The notes beneath the pieces were generated by a model. That model did not search any database. It worked only from the letters and a program-made list of their open reading frames with translations, and was not told where the DNA came from. From positions 1 through 45,506 of the forward strand of contig CACVQR010000020.1 in assembly GCA_902756345.1 (NCBI GenBank): DNA of 45,506 bases, written 5' to 3'. Source of the stretch: Fibrobacter succinogenes. GTDB taxonomy: Bacteria; Fibrobacterota; Fibrobacteria; Fibrobacterales; Fibrobacteraceae. Of the stretch, positions 17,497 to 25,590 are shown one piece after another (the stretch's first letter is position 1; every line of letters starts with the position of its first letter). Made by a program: the position numbers and the translations under genes.

Positions 17497-19422
17497 CTAG
17501 CCGTTCAATTTCTTGTTTTCGAGCCAATGGGCAAGCACGGTAATGTCGGCGGGGCGTACGCCGGGAACACGGCTAGCCTGGCCGAGCGTCAAGGGCTTGT
17601 GGGCGTTCAGGCGTTGGCGACTTTCGATACTCACGGCGGTCACCTGCATGTAGTCAAAGTCGACGGGCAGGCGCACGGATTCCATCTTCTTCTGGTCATC
17701 AATTTCGCGGGCCTGCCGGTCGAAGAATCCTGCATAGATTTCTTCGGCATACATGAACCACTGGTCGCGGCGAGTCAGATTCAGGTCCGGCAGCGCGGTC
17801 CGGAACAATTGCTCGGGGTCGATTCCCGGACGGCGCAACACATTGATCCAGCGGGTGCGCTCGGTCGAAAGAGCCTGGCCCCCGGCTTCAAGAATCGGGT
17901 TTGCCTGGTCGGGTGTTGCAGATTCTTCGGTCATGCGGGTGCGGGCGGTCGCCATCAGTTCCTGACGGCGTTTCCAGTCGGCATAGTCAGAATCCGAAAT
18001 CATGCCAATCTTGTGGGCGCGTTCCTTGAGGCGAGTTTCGGCGTTATCGCTACGGAGGAACAGCCTGTATTCGGCGCGACTCGTGAACATGCGGTAAGGT
18101 TCGTCGAGCAAAATGTTCACCAAATCATCGGCCATCACGCCAAGGTAACTATCTGAACGGCCTAGAATCAAAGGTTCTTCGCCCTTAATCTTGAGTGCGG
18201 CGTTAATACCAGCCAGGAGTCCTTGACCGGCAGCTTCTTCGTAACCGCTCGTACCGCAAACCTGGCCTGCAAAATAAAGCCCGGGAACCTTCTTGCATTC
18301 AAACGTCGGGTAAAGCTGCGTGGCGTCTACAGAATCATATTCCACGGCATAGCCAATCTGCAATACACGGGCGCGCGTGAGCCCAGGAATCGTATGGATG
18401 GCTGCAAGCTGAATGTCTGCCGGCAAGCTGGAACTAAAGCCGTTAATATAGACGCGACCGATATCCGCCTGTTCCGGTTCAAGGAACAACTGATGACCGT
18501 CGCGGTCGCCAAAGCGGTTGATCTTGTCTTCGATACTCGGACAGTAGCGCGGGCCCTTGCCGTGAATGCGGCCGCTAAACATGGGACTGTCCTTAAAGCC
18601 GCTGCGCAAAATGTCATGCGTCTTCAGGTTCGTGCGCGTAATCCAGCACACGCAGTCATTGCGGACGAATTTGTTCGCAACATCGCCCCAAAAGTAATTT
18701 GCATCGCGGCCAGGAACGGTTTCTGCCAAATGACGGTCGCTCATGGGCCACGGAGAATCGTCTCCGCGTTGCACGTCGCATTCGTTAAAGTCAATGGAAT
18801 CGGGGTCCAGGCGGCTCGGCGTCCCCGTCTTAAGGCGACGGAGCGCAATTCCTTCGCGGGCAAGGCATTCCGAGAGTTTATCTGCACTGGGTTCGCCCAC
18901 TCGCCCACCGATGCTCGTTTCGAGCCCGGTAAACATCTTGGAAGCAAGGAAGGTTCCACTCGTAATCACGAGCGAACGGGTAATATAGCGTTCGCCGTTC
19001 AGGAGCGCAAGTTCCAGGCGACCGTCGGCCATGCGCGTAAAGGCAGCGAGTTCCCCCTGAATCACCGAAAGCCCCGGAAGGCTTGTAATGACTTCGCGGG
19101 CCACTTCGCTGTAGTACTTCATGTCGCACTGGGCACGCGGGCCCCACACGGCCGGCCCCTTGCTCATATTGAGCATGCGGAACTGGATGCCCGCCTTGTC
19201 GGTGAGTAGGCCCATCAGGCCGCCGAGCGCATCGATATCGCGAACAATCTGACCCTTGGCCACCCCGCCTACGGCCGGGTTACAGCTCATACGACCGATG
19301 GCGTTAATATCCATCGTGAGCATGGCTGTTTTTACACCGAGTTTCCAAGCGGCGTGGGTCGCTTCAATTCCAGCGTGCCCACCACCGACAACGACTACGT
19401 CGTATTCTGCGATTAGAGACAT
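17497..19422 (-). CDS. mnmG: tRNA uridine-5-carboxymethylaminomethyl modification enzyme MnmG (GidA)
   Basis: With MnmE, MnmG installs the carboxymethylaminomethyl group on wobble uridine 34 of several tRNAs, using FAD and folate. The 641-residue length is normal. The FAD-binding N-terminus is YDVVVVGGGHAGIEAT, followed by MSCNPAVGGVAKGQIVRDIDALGG, and later VCGTSGYEEAAGQGLLAGINAAL. The C-terminal helical domain ends with the usual SRVPGVRPADITVLAHWLE. The ATG at 19422 is preceded by a heptad repeat element at 19431-19499, which fills the space to the upstream lipoprotein gene. Confidence 0.97.
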   Translation of the reverse strand: MSLIAEYDVVVVGGGHAGIEATHAAWKLGVKTAMLTMDINAIGRMSCNPAVGGVAKGQIVRDIDALGGLMGLLTDKAGIQFRMLNMSKGPAVWGPRAQCDMKYYSEVAREVITSLPGLSVIQGELAAFTRMADGRLELALLNGERYITRSLVITSGTFLASKMFTGLETSIGGRVGEPSADKLSECLAREGIALRRLKTGTPSRLDPDSIDFNECDVQRGDDSPWPMSDRHLAETVPGRDANYFWGDVANKFVRNDCVCWITRTNLKTHDILRSGFKDSPMFSGRIHGKGPRYCPSIEDKINRFGDRDGHQLFLEPEQADIGRVYINGFSSSLPADIQLAAIHTIPGLTRARVLQIGYAVEYDSVDATQLYPTFECKKVPGLYFAGQVCGTSGYEEAAGQGLLAGINAALKIKGEEPLILGRSDSYLGVMADDLVNILLDEPYRMFTSRAEYRLFLRSDNAETRLKERAHKIGMISDSDYADWKRRQELMATARTRMTEESATPDQANPILEAGGQALSTERTRWINVLRRPGIDPEQLFRTALPDLNLTRRDQWFMYAEEIYAGFFDRQAREIDDQKKMESVRLPVDFDYMQVTAVSIESRQRLNAHKPLTLGQASRVPGVRPADITVLAHWLENKKLNG

Positions 19423-19430
19423 AAGATAAA

Positions 19431-19499
19431 TTCAGAATTCTGAATTCGGATTTCGGAATTTTTCTTCCAACTCTGAATTCTGAATTCCGAAATCTGAAC
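19431..19499. repeat. Heptad repeat element, TCTGAAT type, inverted arms
   Basis: The left arm has TTCAGAA, TTCTGAA, TTCGGAT, TTCGGAA (19431-19458). A 13-base spacer follows. The right arm has TCTGAAT, TCTGAAT, TCCGAAA, TCTGAAC (19472-19499). Every unit is exactly 7 bases, and the arms are imperfect reverse complements. It fills the whole gap between the 19499-20782 gene and mnmG. Confidence 0.9.
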
Positions 19500-20782
19500 T
19501 ATTTCTTTTCTTCCGTCTTCGGAGCTTCGGGGTTCCATTCAACCTTCTTGCCAGAGACAAGATCAGCGAGGTCCTTCTTGAGCTGTTCCTTTTCGCTTTC
19601 GAATGCCGTGTACATCTTGTAGGTACCATCCGGATTCACCACATAGACCTTGGGAACGTAGCCGTCGCTGTAGAGTTCGCCGAACTGGCGGGATTCGTCC
19701 CAAACCACGTTGATGGATTCGTCCCACTTGGCATTGTCCATGAACTTGCGGATGCCAACCTTCTGGTTTCCACCGCTTGCCACAGCGAGCGTAATCAAGC
19801 CCTTCGGGGCAAATTCCTTAGCCATGGCAAGAACTTCGGGTGCTGCGTGAGCACAGTGACCGCAAGTGGCGGAGAAATACATAACCAGAAGCGGCTTGTT
19901 TGCAAACGGTTCGAGGTTTTCGAGGTCTGTAGCAATGGCCTTGTCCACGGCAATCTTGGTGGCCTTCACCTTCAGATTGAACTTCTGCGGCATACCGTTA
20001 GCAAGGGTGTCGCCACGGAGCGGTGCAATTTCTTCTTTCAGCTTGGCTTCTTCTTCTTCCTGCTTTTTGATGGCAGCAGCACGCAGGTCCTGCAACTTCT
20101 GCTGGTAGCGTTGGCCAATGGCATTGAGCGAATCCTGCGGGAGCTGGAGCGTGTAAGTAGAATCAGCAACCTTGGCGGCAGATTCCTTGATACCCAAAAT
20201 AAAGTAGTCCACGTCGAATTCGGTCTGGAACTGGTTGCCGATACCAATAAACTGGTGGGCAAACTGAAGACCGAGCAGGTAAGAGAACTTGGTGTTGTCC
20301 GGAGAATCGCCATTAATGGTCACTTCAGCACCCGTAGAAGCCGGAGCCTTGGCAATCGGCTGAGCACGAGCAACAGAGTCAACGTAAGCCTTGATCTTTT
20401 CGCCATTGCCTTCAGCCATCATAGCGCTATCCGGGCGGGTTTCTTCGTAACGCTTACGGGCGATTGCAGAGTAGCGCTGGCTAATAGCCTGCAGGGAATC
20501 AGGAATCATCTGGGGCTTGAAGTTCGTGTCTTTGCTAGACTTCACATCGTCAAGAACACCCTGGATTACGGCGTCCTGGTAAAGTTCTTCGCCCATCTGG
20601 CGCGGAATAATCGTAAAGTTCTGGCCACCGAACTGGGCACCCAGCATATAGGCGAACTTTTCATCGTCAGTCGAATTAGCGGTAATGGCGGCAGGCCCCT
20701 TTTCGATGGGCTTTTCACCACATGCCATAAGACCAAATGCAGCCAATGCCGCAGAACCAAGAGCAATTTTCTTCATGTCCAT
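19499..20782 (-). CDS. Thioredoxin-fold lipoprotein with duplicated FKBP-N-like domain
   Basis: A 427-residue lipoprotein; ATG 20782 lies 7 bases after AAGGAG, while the longer frame to 20905 runs through a repeat. The lipobox Cys is 21 (FGLMAC). Two similar helical segments follow: DDEKFAYMLGAQFGGQ...SLQAISQRY (about 35-115) and DNTKFSYLLGLQFAHQ...SLNAIGQRY (about 140-225), resembling the N-terminal dimerisation domain of FKBP-type isomerases. A charged helix leads to a TlpA/thioredoxin-like domain with MYFSATCGHCAHA (CGHC at 307-310) and a cis-Pro motif GYVPKVYVV near 377. No FKBP catalytic domain is present. A periplasmic thiol oxidoreductase with a dimerising arm is the likely reading. 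Confidence 0.8.
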   Translation of the reverse strand: MDMKKIALGSAALAAFGLMACGEKPIEKGPAAITANSTDDEKFAYMLGAQFGGQNFTIIPRQMGEELYQDAVIQGVLDDVKSSKDTNFKPQMIPDSLQAISQRYSAIARKRYEETRPDSAMMAEGNGEKIKAYVDSVARAQPIAKAPASTGAEVTINGDSPDNTKFSYLLGLQFAHQFIGIGNQFQTEFDVDYFILGIKESAAKVADSTYTLQLPQDSLNAIGQRYQQKLQDLRAAAIKKQEEEEAKLKEEIAPLRGDTLANGMPQKFNLKVKATKIAVDKAIATDLENLEPFANKPLLVMYFSATCGHCAHAAPEVLAMAKEFAPKGLITLAVASGGNQKVGIRKFMDNAKWDESINVVWDESRQFGELYSDGYVPKVYVVNPDGTYKMYTAFESEKEQLKKDLADLVSGKKVEWNPEAPKTEEKK

Positions 20783-20828
20783 ATTGAATCTCCTTAGAGA
20801 AATTTTTTCCGGGGAATAATATAGAAAA

Positions 20829-20863
20829 AGTAGGAAGTAGGAAGTAGACGGTAGGAAGTGTGG
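20829..20863. repeat. Heptad repeat array, AGTAGGA type
   Basis: Five units: AGTAGGA, AGTAGGA, AGTAGAC, GGTAGGA, AGTGTGG. It lies about 45 bases upstream of the thioredoxin-like lipoprotein gene. It is the same word family as at 4038. Confidence 0.8.
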
Positions 20864-20920
20864 GGCGCGACAACTGCGCAAAGCGAAAGACTCAGTTAAA
20901 TTCAATTTACCTTAAACAGG

Positions 20921-20949
20921 AAAAAAACACCTCCGCCGTAGCAGAGGTG
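20921..20949 (-). terminator. Terminator after proS
   Basis: CACCTC (20928-20933) and GAGGTG (20944-20949) form a stem. On the minus strand it is followed by seven T. It lies about 75 bases after the proS stop. Confidence 0.7.
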
Positions 20950-20995
20950 ATTAATAGGATCGTCAGGATAAAACGGACGAAAGTTTAATCCCAAA

Positions 20996-21023
20996 ATTCC
21001 GAATTCTGAAATCCGAAATCTGA
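20996..21023. repeat. Heptad repeat array, ATTCTGA type, single arm
   Basis: Four units with a 7-base step: ATTCCGA, ATTCTGA, AATCCGA, AATCTGA. It ends directly at the proS stop codon (21027-21025). Confidence 0.8.
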
Positions 21024-21024
21024 A

Positions 21025-22719
21025 TTATTCAGCGAAATATTCCTTCGCCTTCTTCACAACGTCTTCGACCTTGACCATGGAGAATTCCTTTTCGTTACGG
21101 AACTTCCATTCGACTTCGCCGTTCGCAAGTCCCTTCTTGCCGATGGCGATGCGCACCGGAGAACCCCACAGGTCGGCGTCCTTGAACTTCACACCCGGGC
21201 GTTCGTCGCGGTCGTCCACCAGCACGTCGATGCCGGCTGCTTCGAGTTCCTTTTCGAACTTCTCGGCGAGTTCCACGAGTTCAGCTTCCTTGCCAATCGG
21301 GACGATTTCCACCTGGAACGGAGCGATGGACTTGGGCCAGATCGGTCCGAAGTCATCGTGGCTGTTTTCCACGACGGATGCCATCAAGCGGCCCACGCCG
21401 ATGCCGTAGCAGCCCATGATGGCCGGAGCGGTGGTCTTTTCGGCGGTGAGGAACTTCGCACCCATGGATTCGGAGAACTTGGTGCCCAGCTTGAAGATGT
21501 TGCCCATTTCGATACCGCGGGTCTCGGTGAGGAGCTCGCCGCAGCAGGGGCACTTGCAGACTTCGGATGCTTCAGCGATGTCGGCCACTTCGAACTTCGG
21601 GAAATCGCGCTTCGGGTTGCAATGCTTGTAGTGGAAGCCTTCTTCGTTGGCGCCCGTCACGAGGTCGAAGGAATCGGCGATTGCTTCGTCCACGATGATG
21701 CGGGTGTCATGAGAATTGATCGGGGACGCAAATCCCGGAACCATGCCGCAGGCCTTGATCAAGGAGTCTTCGGCTGGGTAAAGTTCTTTGGCCTTCAGGA
21801 GGTTGTGGAGCTTGATTTCGGAAACGTCGAGGTTGCCCGGAACCACGACCGTGATGAGCTTGCCTTCGAAGTCGAAGAACACGCACTTGGCGGTAGATTC
21901 GGCAGGCACGTTCAGGAACTTGGTGAGATCTTCGATGCTTGCGCAGTGCGGAGTTTCGACCTTTTCGAGTGCTGCATTTTCGTCGCCCTTGAACGGCACG
22001 CGCTGGAATTTGGCGATTTCGCGGTTGGCCTGGTAGCCGCACTTCTTACAAAGAATCAAGTAGTCTTCGCCGTTCGGGGTGTCCAGCATGAATTCGTGAG
22101 CGACCTTGCCGCCCATGATGCCGGTATCGCTCTGCACCACCACCGGTTCAATGCCCACGCGGCGGTAGATGCGCAGGTAGGCGTCGTATTCTTCCTGGTA
22201 GTGACGGTCGAGGTCTTCCTGGCTGGTGTGGAAGCTGTAGGCGTCCTTCATCAGGAATTCGCGGACGCGGATAAGGCCGCCGCGGGCACGAGCTTCGTCA
22301 CGGTACTTGGTCTTGAACTGGTAGAGCATCACCGGCAGCTGCTTGTAGCTGTTGAGCACGTAGCGCACCAGGTCGGTCATGGCCTCTTCGTGCGTCATGG
22401 CCAGCACCATGTTGTGGTTGTTGCGGTCCTTGAAACGCAGGAGTTCTTCACCAATGGCCTGGTAACGGCCCGATTCGCTCCAGAGTTCGGCGGTCTGCAC
22501 CACCGGCAAATCGACTTCGATACCGCCAATCCTGTTCATTTCTTCGCGGATGATGTTCACGATCTTCTGGATCACGCGGAAGCCCATGGGCATCATGGAA
22601 TAGATACCGGTAGAGACGGGCTTGATGTAGCCGCCGCGCATCAAAAAGATGTGGGAGGGCATGGTGGCATCGCTCGGCGTTTCGCGGAGCGTGACGTAAA
22701 AGTACTTGGAGAGTTTCAT
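21025..22719 (-). CDS. proS: Prolyl-tRNA synthetase
   Basis: ProS charges tRNA-Pro with proline. At 564 residues it is the bacterial form with an inserted editing domain. The class II core appears as TGIYSMMPMGFRVIQKI (motif 1 region), FKTKYRDEARARGGLIRVREFLMKDAYSFH (motif 2) and GCYGIGVGRLMASVVE (motif 3). Between motifs 2 and 3 lies the insertion with CKKCGYQANREIAKF and CPCCGELLTETRGIEMGNIFKLGTKFS. A C-terminal anticodon-binding domain follows (FQVEIVPIG to the end). ATG 22719 has AAAAGG upstream, and a CTAAATTTAG palindrome sits at 22747. The stop codon abuts a heptad repeat. Confidence 0.97.
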   Translation of the reverse strand: MKLSKYFYVTLRETPSDATMPSHIFLMRGGYIKPVSTGIYSMMPMGFRVIQKIVNIIREEMNRIGGIEVDLPVVQTAELWSESGRYQAIGEELLRFKDRNNHNMVLAMTHEEAMTDLVRYVLNSYKQLPVMLYQFKTKYRDEARARGGLIRVREFLMKDAYSFHTSQEDLDRHYQEEYDAYLRIYRRVGIEPVVVQSDTGIMGGKVAHEFMLDTPNGEDYLILCKKCGYQANREIAKFQRVPFKGDENAALEKVETPHCASIEDLTKFLNVPAESTAKCVFFDFEGKLITVVVPGNLDVSEIKLHNLLKAKELYPAEDSLIKACGMVPGFASPINSHDTRIIVDEAIADSFDLVTGANEEGFHYKHCNPKRDFPKFEVADIAEASEVCKCPCCGELLTETRGIEMGNIFKLGTKFSESMGAKFLTAEKTTAPAIMGCYGIGVGRLMASVVENSHDDFGPIWPKSIAPFQVEIVPIGKEAELVELAEKFEKELEAAGIDVLVDDRDERPGVKFKDADLWGSPVRIAIGKKGLANGEVEWKFRNEKEFSMVKVEDVVKKAKEYFAE

Positions 22720-22746
22720 GGTTTTTGCCTTTTAAAATTTTACGGG

Positions 22747-22756
22747 CTAAATTTAG
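22747..22756. promoter_or_regulatory. CTAAATTTAG palindrome upstream of proS
   Basis: The palindrome includes a TAAATT -10-like core 28 bases before the proS ATG. Its context TTTAGCCCGTAA is shared with the copy upstream of fba (TTTAGCCCCGTAA). Confidence 0.4.
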
Positions 22757-22759
22757 AAA

Positions 22760-22794
22760 TTAGACGAGAGACGAGAGGCGAGAGACGAGAGAAA
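22760..22794. repeat. Heptad repeat array, AGAGACG type
   Basis: Five units: TTAGACG, AGAGACG, AGAGGCG, AGAGACG, AGAGAAA. It lies between the peptidase stop (22806) and the proS promoter region. The word is unique in this window but the 7-base period is the same. Confidence 0.8.
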
Positions 22795-22805
22795 CCGATA
22801 AAAAA

Positions 22806-24170
22806 TCAACCTTTCATTAGCTGTTCCAAAACATCAACCGTTTTCGGGATATCTTCAGATATATTCCTGAATCCGTCCTTGGTAATCAGCAGGTCGTCTT
22901 CGATGCGGATACCGATTTTTTCGCGGTAGGTCTTGCCGCCAAGGGTCGCCTTGAATTCGCCGTAGAGCCCCGGCTCGCAAGAAATCAGCATTCCCGGCTT
23001 GAGGACTGTATCCAAGGAGCGGGTTCCCGGTTCGCCTTCATGAATCTGTTCGCCGATAAAGTGGCTTACGCCATGCGGGCGTTTGTCGTACAATAGTTTG
23101 TACGAACCCTTCGCGCCCTTGACCAAGCGGGTTTCCAGTTCCTGCATAATATAGTCCCAAGGGACCATCCCGATTTCCTTGAGAGATACGCCCGGGCGCA
23201 CATGCTTCTGATATTCAACCTGAGAATCAAGCACTATCTGGTACAGCAATTTCTGCAACGGATTGAACCTGCCGTTTACAGGAATGGTGCGGGAAAGATC
23301 GCTGTGCAGACTCCCGATGCGGATACCGAAATCTAACAGCACCAACTCCCCTGCTTTAAGCGGTTCGTCTTTTTTGACATAATGCAAGCAGCAGGCGTTT
23401 GCCCCGCCTGCGACAATCGTCGGAAACGCGAGGTCGCCATCGCTCTTGCGTTGCATTTCGTAATCGAGCTTCAGGCCCAATTCGCGTTCGGTCTTGAAGG
23501 CTCTCATTTCGGCAAGTACCGTGCGGAAGGCGTTATTCGTGACCGCCTGCGCCGCCTCGGCGTCCATAATGCGCTCGGGTTCCAGCGGGAGTCTGAGCGA
23601 CCAATGCAGAGCCGCGGCACTCTTGAGCTTAATGCCGGTTGGCTTTAGTGCCTTGAGCAGCTGGTGCCTGAACCGGTCATTGTGGTCTTCCTTGAACTTT
23701 TCAAAGTAGTAGGTGTAAGCGTAGCCCCCCTTCGGAAGCTTTTTCGCTCGGGCAACCACTGTATCCATGAGTTCATCCACCGGGCGCACATCCTTAATTC
23801 CCGTTACGCGGGCCACCTCGTTATCGCCTTCCAAAAAGCCCAAGCGCTTGCCGTTCCAAAATTCCTTGAACGGGTCCTTGGGCGGAACAAACAAGATTTC
23901 TTCGTCGGTCCTAGGATCGAGCAACAGGTAGCAACCCGCCTGGTTGATTCCCGTCAGGTACATGAACGCCGGTTCCTGCACCATTTTATTCCAGATTTGC
24001 ACGTAGGCTTCTTCTGTTCCGGGGTCCATCGGGATTCCTGCAAAAACGCAGAACGAATCAAGTTCCTTGAGCATGGCCTTGCGGCGTTTTTTATACAAAT
24101 TCTTGGAATCGTAGAGCGGAGACGAGATAAAAACCTGAGAATAAGGATTAAAATTCGACTTTGAACGCAT
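22806..24170 (-). CDS. M24-family metallopeptidase (Xaa-Pro aminopeptidase-like)
   Basis: A 454-residue protein of the PepP type, which removes an N-terminal residue preceding proline using two metal ions. The N-terminal domain (YKKRRKAMLKEL, FMYLTGINQAGCYLLLDP) is followed by the pita-bread catalytic domain. Metal ligands are visible: LLDFGIRIGSLHSDLSRTIPV (two Asp), a HFIG His, CEPGLYG (Glu) and IGIRIEDDLL (Glu). The sequence around the first ligands is IGSLHSD rather than YxGYxxD, a mild deviation. ATG 24170 keeps the family's leading Y..RR segment; ATG 24074 (MLKELDSF) would truncate it. Cytoplasmic, as no signal peptide is seen. Confidence 0.85.
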   Translation of the reverse strand: MRSKSNFNPYSQVFISSPLYDSKNLYKKRRKAMLKELDSFCVFAGIPMDPGTEEAYVQIWNKMVQEPAFMYLTGINQAGCYLLLDPRTDEEILFVPPKDPFKEFWNGKRLGFLEGDNEVARVTGIKDVRPVDELMDTVVARAKKLPKGGYAYTYYFEKFKEDHNDRFRHQLLKALKPTGIKLKSAAALHWSLRLPLEPERIMDAEAAQAVTNNAFRTVLAEMRAFKTERELGLKLDYEMQRKSDGDLAFPTIVAGGANACCLHYVKKDEPLKAGELVLLDFGIRIGSLHSDLSRTIPVNGRFNPLQKLLYQIVLDSQVEYQKHVRPGVSLKEIGMVPWDYIMQELETRLVKGAKGSYKLLYDKRPHGVSHFIGEQIHEGEPGTRSLDTVLKPGMLISCEPGLYGEFKATLGGKTYREKIGIRIEDDLLITKDGFRNISEDIPKTVDVLEQLMKG

Positions 24171-24281
24171 TTTTAGCCTCTAAATAGGTAAAATTTCGGT
24201 ATAAATTTACCTTTTTCGCACCACTTTTGCTTTAAATTATATACATTTGAGGCATCACAGACTAGAATGGAGCCTGATTAA

Positions 24282-24572
24282 ATGTCTCTTTTTAAAAATT
24301 GGAAATTGATCCTTGCAGCATCAACTGTAGCACTGTTCACCGCTTGCGCCGGCTCTTCCGGTGGTTCTTCTAGCGACGACGATTATGGCGACGATAGCGG
24401 TTCCCCGTCCGCTCAGAGATCTGCTCCTAAGGAAAAGATTGACGAAAACAAGCTGAAAAAGACCGAAGACGAAGCTGTCGCCATTACCGAAGAAAACCAC
24501 AAGCTCCGCAAGGAAATCTTCGAAGCCAAGAACAAGCTCGGTATCTCTACAGCTCCTGCTTCCGAGGAATAA
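24282..24572 (+). CDS. Small lipoprotein with coiled-coil tail
   Basis: A 96-residue protein with a signal peptide (MSLFKNWKLILAASTVALFTAC) and lipobox Cys22. A Gly/Ser/Asp-rich linker follows, then a charged helix (KIDENKLKKTEDEAVAITEENHKLRKEIFEAKNKL) with a likely coiled coil. This resembles Lpp-like or cell-wall-spacing lipoproteins in layout only; no family is recognised. GGAG lies 10 bases before the ATG. phoH starts 21 bases downstream, so they may be co-transcribed. Confidence 0.75.
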   Translation: MSLFKNWKLILAASTVALFTACAGSSGGSSSDDDYGDDSGSPSAQRSAPKEKIDENKLKKTEDEAVAITEENHKLRKEIFEAKNKLGISTAPASEE

Positions 24573-24593
24573 TTTATAGCTGACACGTTCTCG

Positions 24594-25550
24594 ATGAACG
24601 AATTACGCTATTCTTTATCGGACGACCTGAAGCGAACGATTTCAGGCGAGAACGAAACGGTTTTCCGCTTATTGGAGAGCCGTTTTTGTGTTGAAATACA
24701 GACAAGACTCCCGGGACTCCGCATTATTCCCAAAGAAAACGGCGATACGACGGGGGTTTTTGCTGTACTCGACCAACTGAAAATGGCGGCCAAGAACGGG
24801 AAAGTCCTAACGGCGCGACAACTTGAAAAGTTGATCGATCCGGCAGATGCGGCCATCAGCGATTTCAACAACCCGGACACCATCCCTGCCACCCCGATTT
24901 TCAGAAACCGCATGGGCGTTTCTGTATTCGCAAAGACAAAAGCGCAGGCCGAACTGGTACGGGCGGTCGAGCAGAACGATATCATTTTTGCCAAGGGCCC
25001 TGCAGGCACCGGCAAGACATTCCTGGCAGTAACGCTTGCGGTCGCAAGCCTTGAACGGCACGAAGCCGAGCGCATTTGCCTGGTCCGCCCGGCAGTCGAA
25101 GCCGGAGAATCTCTGGGCTACCTGCCCGGCGACCTCAAAGAAAAAATCGCGCCCTACCTGCGCCCCATTCACGACAGCCTCGCCGAGCTCCTGCCAGTGG
25201 AAAGACTTCGCAAGTACGAAGAAACTGGCGCTATCGAAGTCGCCCCGCTCGCCTACATGCGCGGTCGCACCCTCAAGCGCGCCTTCATTATTCTAGATGA
25301 AGCGCAGAACACCACGCCCGAACAAATGAAAATGTTCCTCACGCGGCTCGGCCAACACAGCAAAGCCATTATCACAGGCGACGCCACCCAGGTAGACTTG
25401 GGCAAGGGCCAAAAGTCGGGCCTCACGCATGCCATGAAGTTGCTCAAGGGCATCCGCGGCATTGCTCAAGTGGAATTCGAAGCCACCGACGTGCTCCGTC
25501 ACCCGCTCGTCAAAGACATCTTGAAAGCTTATGAAAAGGGGAAGGAATAA
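24594..25550 (+). CDS. PhoH-family ATPase
   Basis: A 318-residue PhoH-like protein, a P-loop ATPase often found beside ybeY and HD-hydrolase genes and thought to act in RNA metabolism. The Walker A motif GPAGTGKT is at 135-142, Walker B FIILDEAQN at 231-239, followed by the conserved TRLGQHSKAIITGDATQVDL and the end region FEATDVLRHPLVKDIL. The N-terminal part (about 1-100) is a KH-like segment as in this family. The ATG at 24594 has no clear ribosome binding site and lies 21 bases after the lipoprotein gene. A heptad array separates it from the PgpH-like gene. Confidence 0.92.
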   Translation: MNELRYSLSDDLKRTISGENETVFRLLESRFCVEIQTRLPGLRIIPKENGDTTGVFAVLDQLKMAAKNGKVLTARQLEKLIDPADAAISDFNNPDTIPATPIFRNRMGVSVFAKTKAQAELVRAVEQNDIIFAKGPAGTGKTFLAVTLAVASLERHEAERICLVRPAVEAGESLGYLPGDLKEKIAPYLRPIHDSLAELLPVERLRKYEETGAIEVAPLAYMRGRTLKRAFIILDEAQNTTPEQMKMFLTRLGQHSKAIITGDATQVDLGKGQKSGLTHAMKLLKGIRGIAQVEFEATDVLRHPLVKDILKAYEKGKE

Positions 25551-25576
25551 CTTCCAACCGTCTACTTTTACTGTCT
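25550..25576. repeat. Heptad repeat array, ACTGTCT type, slightly imperfect
   Basis: ACTTCCA and ACCGTCT are followed by ACTTTT (one base short) and ACTGTCT. It fills most of the 40-base gap between phoH and the PgpH-like gene. Confidence 0.65.
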
Positions 25577-25590
25577 ACTAGAGAATATCT

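Noticed and set aside
19499-20782. FKBP-type peptidyl-prolyl isomerase
   Set aside because: Only the N-terminal-like segments are seen; the FKBP catalytic domain is replaced by a thioredoxin fold.
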